A stretch of 9,789 nt of DNA from CAIOZW01 sp049317725. Lineage in GTDB: Bacteria; Acidobacteriota; Blastocatellia; RBC074. Positions within the stretch are counted from its first letter, which is position 1, and the number at the start of each line of letters is the position of its first letter. The notes beneath the pieces are model-generated. The model saw only the letters and a program-made list of their open reading frames with translations. It was not told where the DNA came from and did not search any database. The position numbers and the translations under genes were made by a program. Positions 5,537 through 9,789 of the stretch are shown here, piece by piece. The DNA lies in assembly GCA_049317725.1 (NCBI GenBank), contig JBMOHS010000150.1:1-9789 (forward strand), given 5' to 3'.

Positions 5537-6901
5537 ATGACCGATTCGATCAAGTACCAACTCGAAGAAGAGGAGATTCCCAGAGCGTGGTACAACCTTG
5601 TCGCTGATTTGCCAGTGGCTCCACCACCCGTCCTCCACCCAGGCACCCATCAACCGGTGGGTCCGGCCGACCTCGAGCCACTCTTCCCGATGGCCCTGAT
5701 CATGCAGGAGGTGACCACCGAACGCGAGGTCGAGATCCCGGAGCCCGTGCGGGAGATCTACCAGCAGTGGCGACCCACGCCGCTCTATCGTGCCCGGCGT
5801 TTGGAGAAGGCGCTCGATACTCCCGCCCGGATCTACTACAAGTACGAAGGAACGAGCCCCGCTGGGAGCCACAAGCCCAACACCGCGGTGGCCCAGGCCT
5901 TCTACAACAAGGAGGCCGGTGTCAAACGGATCGTCACCGAGACCGGGGCAGGGCAGTGGGGGTCGTCGCTCTCCTTTGCCGGCTCGGTCTTTGGCATCGA
6001 GGTCCAGGTCTTCATGGTCCGGGTCTCCTACGACCAGAAGCCCTACCGTCGCGCGATGATGGAGGCTTACGGGGCCCAGTGTGTTGCCTCTCCCTCCCGG
6101 CAGACGCTCTCCGGCAACGCCATCCTCGACAAGAACCCGGCTCATCCCGGGAGTCTGGGCATTGCCATCTCCGAGGCGGTCGAACTGGCGGCCCAGCGGG
6201 ACGACACCAAGTATGCCCTCGGATCGGTCCTCAACCACGTCCTCCTCCATCAGACGATCATCGGATTGGAGGCGATGCGGCAGATGGAGAAGGCCGGGGA
6301 CTATCCAGACCTGATCGTCGGCTGCACCGGGGGAGGCTCCAACTTCTCCGGGATCGTCTTCCCCTTCCTCGGCGCCCAATTGCGGGGTGGGACCAACGTT
6401 CGGGTGCTGGCTGTCGAGCCATCTGCCTGCCCGAGCCTGACCCGGGGCGCGTACGCCTACGACTTCGGCGATACTGCCCACCTGACGCCCCTCACCAAAA
6501 TGCACACCCTCGGTTCGACGTTCACTCCGCCGGGCTTCCATGCGGGAGGACTGCGTTACCACGGGATGGCCCCCTTGGTGAGTCACTTGAAGGAGCTCGA
6601 CCTGATCGAGGCCCGCGCTTACGCGCAGACCGCCTGCTTCGAGGCTGGCGTCTTCTTCGCGCGCGTCGAGGGAATCCTCCCGGCCCCCGAGGCCAATCAC
6701 GCAGTTCGCGGTGCGATCGACGAGGCCATCCGTTGCCGCGAGGAGGGCATCAGCCGCAGCATCCTCTTCAATCTCTGCGGCCACGGCCATCTCGACCTGC
6801 AGGCCTATGCCGACTATGCCGCGGGCAAGTTGACCGATCAGGCCTACGACGAGTCGGAGCTGGCGATGGCACTCGCCGGACTGCCCTCCGTCTCCGCCTG
6901 A
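5537..6901 (+). CDS. trpB2: TrpB2-type tryptophan synthase beta chain (PLP enzyme)
   Basis: The 454-residue fold-type II PLP enzyme catalyses condensation of indole with serine to tryptophan. It belongs to the TrpB2 branch (COG1350), recognised by the long N-terminal extension (EIPRAWYNLVADLP) and the insert-containing sequence, longer than the roughly 400 residues of TrpB1. Visible elements are the PLP-binding Lys K113 in AGSHKPNTA (109-117), the catalytic acid E135 in TETGAGQWG (134-142), the phosphate-binding loop GGGSN (265-269) and the C-terminal motif CGHGHLDL (414-421). AAAAGGGG lies 7 bases before the ATG. It is a single gene with no trpA or other trp gene in the window, as is frequent for TrpB2, which generally does not form the tight alpha complex of TrpB1. 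It may salvage indole or make tryptophan in place of or beside a TrpB1 elsewhere. A perfect hairpin follows 23 bases after the stop. Confidence 0.95.
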   Translation: MTDSIKYQLEEEEIPRAWYNLVADLPVAPPPVLHPGTHQPVGPADLEPLFPMALIMQEVTTEREVEIPEPVREIYQQWRPTPLYRARRLEKALDTPARIYYKYEGTSPAGSHKPNTAVAQAFYNKEAGVKRIVTETGAGQWGSSLSFAGSVFGIEVQVFMVRVSYDQKPYRRAMMEAYGAQCVASPSRQTLSGNAILDKNPAHPGSLGIAISEAVELAAQRDDTKYALGSVLNHVLLHQTIIGLEAMRQMEKAGDYPDLIVGCTGGGSNFSGIVFPFLGAQLRGGTNVRVLAVEPSACPSLTRGAYAYDFGDTAHLTPLTKMHTLGSTFTPPGFHAGGLRYHGMAPLVSHLKELDLIEARAYAQTACFEAGVFFARVEGILPAPEANHAVRGAIDEAIRCREEGISRSILFNLCGHGHLDLQAYADYAAGKLTDQAYDESELAMALAGLPSVSA

Positions 6902-6924
6902 GCCTCTCCGCTGGACTCGTGCCG

Positions 6925-6951
6925 GAACGGGGTCGTCAGGCGACCCCGTTC
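6925..6951. terminator. Perfect hairpin between convergent genes, candidate bidirectional terminator
   Basis: GAACGGGGTCG (6925-6935) pairs perfectly with CGACCCCGTTC (6941-6951) around the loop TCAGG. It starts 23 bases after the trpB2 stop. Being self-complementary, it reads the same on the minus strand, where it covers the last codons (KNGVA) of the dienelactone hydrolase gene, whose TGA stop lies in the loop. The 11-bp GC-rich stem fits a terminator acting on both transcripts. There is no proper T-tract on either side (only GTTCTTG on the plus strand), so termination may be weak or the hairpin may mainly protect 3' ends. Confidence 0.55.
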
Positions 6952-7823
6952 TTGCGGAACCAGTCGAGGAGCAGCCCCCAGGCCTCCTCGGCTTGGGCCT
7001 TGCGGTAGCTCGGGCGATAGTCGGCGTGGAATCCGTGGGGCGTGTCCGGGTAGAGCTTGATCTGAGAGGGCTGCCCCTTCTCCCGCAGTGCCTTCTGCAT
7101 CTGCTCGACCGTCTCGTTCGGGATTCCTGAATCGGCTCCGCCGTAGAGTCCGAGGATCGGGGCCTTCAGCTCGCCGACGACGTCGATCGGATGCTTGGGC
7201 TGCAGCGGAGTGGGTTCGCCGACCAGCCGGCCATACCAGGCCCCACCCGCCTTGACCGACCGGTTGTGCGCGGCATAGAGCCAGACGATCCGTCCGCCCC
7301 AACAGAAGCCGGTCACCGCCAGCTTCCCCGTGTCCCCGCCATTCTTTCCCGCCCAGGCAGCCGCAGCGTCGAGGTCTCCCATGACCTGTGCGTCCGGCAC
7401 CTTCGAGACCACCTTGCCGATGATCTGGTCGCGGGGCAGCGTCGCCACGTCTCCCTGTCGGGCATAGAGTTCCGGGGCCACTGCCAGGTAGCCCTGATGG
7501 GCCAGCCGGCGACAGATATCCTTGATGTGCTCGTGGACGCCAAAGATCTCCTGGATCACCAGGACGATCGGCAGCCGGGTTCCCTTGACGGGCCGGGCCC
7601 GATAGGCGGGGATCTCTCCATCCTCAACGGGAACTTTGACCTCTCCCGCAGTGAGCCCCTCGGCCGAGGTCGTGATCGTCGTCTGCGCCGCGATCGGCTG
7701 AACTGCCAGCGCGAATCCGGCCGTCAGCGACGTGACCATGAAGGTCCGACGCGTCACGTCCGGAGTGGTGGGGAAGAGCCCTCTGAGTTCTTCGTGAAGA
7801 TCTTCCTGTCGGATGCTTGCCAT
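6936..7823 (-). CDS. Tat-exported dienelactone hydrolase family protein
   Basis: The 295-residue alpha/beta hydrolase is of the dienelactone hydrolase family (COG0412). The start at 7823 is set by GGAAGGAGA just upstream; an in-frame upstream start would add 16 residues without support. Residues 24-28 are TRRTF, followed by the hydrophobic stretch FMVTSLTAGFALAVQPIAA, which is a twin-arginine signal; the n-region of about 24 residues is long but usual for Tat substrates. The catalytic set is visible: nucleophile C174 in GFCWGG, D231 in GGADSG, H263 in TPHGFH and the conserved E92 in QEIFGVH. Known members cleave dienelactones from chlorocatechol breakdown, but most secreted homologues have untested substrates. 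The last codons are embedded in the 6925-6951 hairpin. It is the last of three same-strand genes, separated from the esterase gene by 93 bp with its own hairpin. Confidence 0.95.
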   Translation of the reverse strand: MASIRQEDLHEELRGLFPTTPDVTRRTFMVTSLTAGFALAVQPIAAQTTITTSAEGLTAGEVKVPVEDGEIPAYRARPVKGTRLPIVLVIQEIFGVHEHIKDICRRLAHQGYLAVAPELYARQGDVATLPRDQIIGKVVSKVPDAQVMGDLDAAAAWAGKNGGDTGKLAVTGFCWGGRIVWLYAAHNRSVKAGGAWYGRLVGEPTPLQPKHPIDVVGELKAPILGLYGGADSGIPNETVEQMQKALREKGQPSQIKLYPDTPHGFHADYRPSYRKAQAEEAWGLLLDWFRKNGVA

Positions 7824-7863
7824 ACGCTTCTCCTTCCAAATAGACCGATGTCGAGTAGAGGTT

Positions 7864-7901
7864 GCGACCAATGGGAGCCGATCCGTTCCCGCTCCGGTCG
7901 C
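7864..7901. terminator. Bulged GC-rich hairpin between esterase and dienelactone hydrolase genes
   Basis: GCGACC (7864-7869) pairs with GGTCGC (7896-7901), and GGAGC (7874-7878) with GCTCC (7891-7895). The 11 pairs are interrupted by a one-sided four-base bulge, with a 12-base loop. On the minus strand it begins 15 bases after the esterase stop, a usual place for a transcript 3' end. There is no T-tract, so an attenuator or mRNA-stabilising element for an esterase-hydrolase transcript is an equal possibility. Confidence 0.45.
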
Positions 7902-7916
7902 CAGACTGCGAGAGAC

Positions 7917-8825
7917 TCAACGAGTGAATCCGTGAGATCTCAGCCAACTGGCGAGGAGCCCCGGCCAGCTCCCGAGGGTCGGATGGTCCTTGGCGAGCCC
8001 GACGCCGTGTCGTCCGCTCTGGTAGACGTGCAGCTCATACGGCACGTTTGCCCGTCGCAGGGCCGCTGCGAAGAGCAGGCTGTTCTCGACCGGGACAGAG
8101 GCATCGTCCGCCGTGTGGAAGAGAAAGGTCGGCGGCGTTCGACTGGTGACTTGGCGCTCACTCGAGAGCCGGTCGACCAGCTCCGGCGTCGGGTTCTCGC
8201 CCAAGAGGTTCCGCCGCGACCCCGCGTGCCCGCTCGGCGTGTGCATGGTGATGACCGGGTAGCAGAGAATCGCCAAGTCCGGCCGGCTGCTCATCCGTTC
8301 CACCGGATCCGCGGCCCCCTCGGTCCCTTCGTCAAACCAAGTCGCCGCCGTCGAGGCGAGATGTCCTCCCGCAGAAAAGCCCATGACCCCGATCCGTCGT
8401 GGATCGATCTTCCACTCCCCGGCACGGGCACGTGTCAATCGCACCGCTCGTTGCACATCCTGCAGCATCGCCGGGTGTTGGTAGGTCGGTCCCAGTCGAT
8501 ACTGCAACACCAGCGCGCTGATGCCCAGTTGATTGAGCCAGAGGGCCACGTCAGGCCCCTCGTGCGCCGCGAGGTTGCGATAGCCTCCCCCCGGACAGAC
8601 GATGATTGCTGCCCCAGTAGCCCGCTCGGCGGGAGCGGGATAGTACCGCACACCCGGCGTATCGCCCGGGGCCTCTCCCTTGGCCCCCGGGGCTCCCTTC
8701 TCCCACAACGGAATCCAAGTGGGTGATGCGGGCGGATCTTCGCCTCCTGCATCCCCCCCCACGGGCAGGAAGAGCGCCGACAGCGTTGTCAGCAGCAACA
8801 CCAAGCTCAGGCGGATCGTCATCAT
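7917..8825 (-). CDS. Secreted alpha/beta hydrolase, BD-FAE/acetyl esterase-like
   Basis: The 302-residue protein begins with a signal peptide (MMTIRLSLVLLLTTLSALFL, cleavage probably near residues 24-28). It then shows the esterase/lipase fold typical of BD-FAE and acetylxylan-esterase-like enzymes: the oxyanion-hole motif CPGGGY (77-82), nucleophile S151 in GFSAGG (149-154), acid D241 in TADDASVP and H273 in SGRHGVG. The string QHPAMLQDVQRAVRL precedes the nucleophile elbow, as in many planctomycete homologues. It likely removes acetyl or feruloyl groups from plant or algal polysaccharides outside the cytoplasm; the substrate is inferred from family only. The start at 8825 is set by GAGGAGAC upstream (an ATG at 8822 is also possible). 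That Shine-Dalgarno lies inside one arm of a 14-bp inverted repeat, so translation may be structure-controlled. It lies 92 bp downstream of the glycosylase gene on the same strand. Confidence 0.92.
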   Translation of the reverse strand: MMTIRLSLVLLLTTLSALFLPVGGDAGGEDPPASPTWIPLWEKGAPGAKGEAPGDTPGVRYYPAPAERATGAAIIVCPGGGYRNLAAHEGPDVALWLNQLGISALVLQYRLGPTYQHPAMLQDVQRAVRLTRARAGEWKIDPRRIGVMGFSAGGHLASTAATWFDEGTEGAADPVERMSSRPDLAILCYPVITMHTPSGHAGSRRNLLGENPTPELVDRLSSERQVTSRTPPTFLFHTADDASVPVENSLLFAAALRRANVPYELHVYQSGRHGVGLAKDHPTLGSWPGLLASWLRSHGFTR

Positions 8826-8830
8826 TGGCA

Positions 8831-8896
8831 GTCTCCTCAAGTGGTGATCGGAAGAACGGCGGTCAGTATAGACCAACTCTCCCCACTTGAGGAGAC
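8831..8896 (-). promoter_or_regulatory. 14-bp perfect inverted repeat that can mask the esterase ribosome binding site
   Basis: GTCTCCTCAAGTGG (8831-8844) and CCACTTGAGGAGAC (8883-8896) are perfect complements with 38 bases between them. On the minus strand the promoter-proximal arm (8896-8883) carries the anti-Shine-Dalgarno CTCCTC, and the distal arm (8844-8831) ends with GAGGAGAC, the Shine-Dalgarno of the esterase gene, 5 bases before its ATG. Any mRNA reading through from the glycosylase gene would therefore fold the site into a long stem. mRNA starting inside the loop, where a TATACT box lies, would lack the masking arm. A DNA-level operator is the main alternative. Confidence 0.6.
8865..8870 (-). 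promoter_or_regulatory. Possible -10 box TATACT inside a small palindrome
   Basis: Reading the minus strand, TATACT is flanked by GGTC and GACC (8861-8874). It lies in the loop between the two arms of the 14-bp inverted repeat, about 40 bases before the esterase start codon. No good -35 hexamer occurs at 16-18 bases upstream, so the promoter would be weak, activator-dependent or not sigma-70. Confidence 0.3.
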
Positions 8897-8917
8897 ATCT
8901 CCCTGCTTGGTCAATCT

Positions 8918-9544
8918 TTACTTCGGCGGAACCACGTCAATCTCCGTGAGGGCTGCCCGGATCGAACAATAGTCTTCGATCTGCGCGGCCAGAGATCGGG
9001 ACGTAATCAGGACCTGTGGGCTCGGGTGGTAGAGCGGGATGAGTCGACGCCCGTGCCAGCGCAAGATCCGGGCGGCGTGCTCCTGCAGCAGGAACGGGTG
9101 TGGCTCGATGCGTTTGATCGCGTTGAGGGCGACCGCGCCCAGGGTGACAACGATCGGTGGATCGAGCAGCTCCACCTGTCGTCGCAGGAAATCGCTGCAG
9201 TTGCGGAGCTCGCCCAGCGTTGGCTTGTCGTTCGCGCCACTCGCTTTGCGCGGGCTGCAGAGCACGCTGTTGGTGATGAAGACCTCATCCCGCGTCAAGC
9301 CGATCGAGGCGAGCAGCGCCTCGAAGTTCTCCCCCGACTTGTCTCCGGAGAAGGGAATGCGCGTCCGATCCGCGCCATTCCGTCCCGGGGCTTCCGCCAG
9401 GAAGAGGACCCGTGGGCGGAGAGACCCATTTCCCGGGCCGAGGACTGCCACCCGGTCCCGCATCCGCTCGCAACGCTGGCAACTCAACGCCTCCGCTGCC
9501 AGCCCCGCGAAGCGCTCCTCTCTGGTTTCTCCCTGGTCTTCCAT
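8918..9544 (-). CDS. Uracil-DNA glycosylase superfamily protein with four-Cys (Fe-S) set
   Basis: The 208-residue protein removes uracil from DNA, starting base-excision repair in the cytoplasm. Visible marks are C22 and C25 (CQRC), C96 (VLCSPRK) and C116 (RNCSDFL), the spacing of the [4Fe-4S] ligands of family-4/5-like enzymes. The active-site loop is AEAPG with IPFSGDKSG (50-54, 63-71), followed by the conserved strand PPIVVTLGAVAL (129-140) and the DNA-intercalation motif YHPSP with H173 (172-176). The acidic pair usual after GEAPG in family 4 is replaced (AEAPGRNGADR), so the exact subfamily and base preference are uncertain. GGGAGGGG lies 4-5 bases before the ATG. It is the first of three same-strand genes; the following esterase is functionally unrelated, so independent transcription is likely. 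Confidence 0.92.
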   Translation of the reverse strand: MEDQGETREERFAGLAAEALSCQRCERMRDRVAVLGPGNGSLRPRVLFLAEAPGRNGADRTRIPFSGDKSGENFEALLASIGLTRDEVFITNSVLCSPRKASGANDKPTLGELRNCSDFLRRQVELLDPPIVVTLGAVALNAIKRIEPHPFLLQEHAARILRWHGRRLIPLYHPSPQVLITSRSLAAQIEDYCSIRAALTEIDVVPPK

Positions 9545-9789
9545 CTACCCCTCCCGTCTTCCAACCGGAGGGTAGCAGGGGAGGAGCGAGTTGAGAAGGG
9601 GGCGGTGGTTGGTCTGACCTCATTCAATGAAGCATTCGCCTGCTCCCCTCTAAACTTGACGGGTCTTGTCTCCTGGAGAGAATGGGGCCGACTTGCATCG
9701 TCTGGCGGTATCTGATACACCACCGACCGAGTCTCCAAGAATTGCGCCGGCTTATCTGATGTCGTGGGTTGAGAGGGATCGGCTGGTCT
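9545..9789. other. Upstream region of the glycosylase gene, no gene seen
   Basis: Possible frames here run into the glycosylase gene in another frame and resemble no protein family. Small symmetric sites are present, TCATT-C-AATGA (9620-9630) and GTATC-T-GATAC (9708-9718), either of which might be regulatory. No clear promoter could be placed, and the region runs off the window end. Confidence 0.4.

Noticed and set aside
5507..6790. Minus-strand frame of 427 codons opposite trpB2
   Set aside because: Antisense shadow; the plus strand encodes a complete TrpB2 with all motifs.
7191..8726. Plus-strand frame of 511 codons across the two hydrolase genes
   Set aside because: It spans two genes and their gap, has no motif, and is a codon-bias shadow.

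Overview
The window is about 9.8 kb of GC-rich bacterial chromosome whose intergenic stretches are noticeably more AT-rich. Gene types and styles suggest a free-living, copper-exposed heterotroph: a secreted DUF305 protein, a Tat-exported dienelactone hydrolase, a BD-FAE-type secreted esterase with the CPGGGY/GFSAGGH style common in Planctomycetota, a membrane acyltransferase-3 and an orphan TrpB2. A planctomycete-like host is my best guess, but this is inference and no marker gene is present. I see no rRNA, tRNA, CRISPR array, transposase or phage gene.

Layout. (1) 1-765, minus strand: a DUF305 protein whose stop overlaps by one base the start of a second, truncated gene with an N-terminal signal-like peptide. 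Its upstream side (786-830) carries an unusual array of four TCTGAAAT-type half-sites. (2) 766-2316: mostly non-coding. It holds one small plus-strand gene for a 103-residue protein with a short heptad-repeat helix (1153-1464) and, after it, about 850 bp with no convincing gene but several strong stem-loops. (3) 2317-4125, plus: a trypsin-fold protease with an intact His-Asp-Ser triad, fused to a C-terminal repeat region that repeats with exact 46-residue spacing and probably forms a six-bladed beta-propeller. (4) 4122-5468, minus: an acyltransferase-3 membrane enzyme, convergent with the protease gene and sharing its stop codon (CTAG serves both strands). (5) 5537-6901, plus: trpB2, divergent from the acyltransferase gene. 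(6) 6936-9544, minus: three genes in one direction, in transcription order a uracil-DNA glycosylase with four Cys, a secreted alpha/beta esterase and a Tat-exported dienelactone hydrolase. They are separated by gaps of 92 and 93 bp that each hold a strong stem-loop.

The genes do not form one pathway. The most interesting points are the protease-propeller fusion; a 14-bp perfect inverted repeat whose one arm contains the esterase Shine-Dalgarno, so that read-through mRNA from the upstream glycosylase gene would mask it; the half-site array before the DUF305 gene; and a perfect hairpin between trpB2 and the dienelactone hydrolase gene whose loop contains the hydrolase stop codon.
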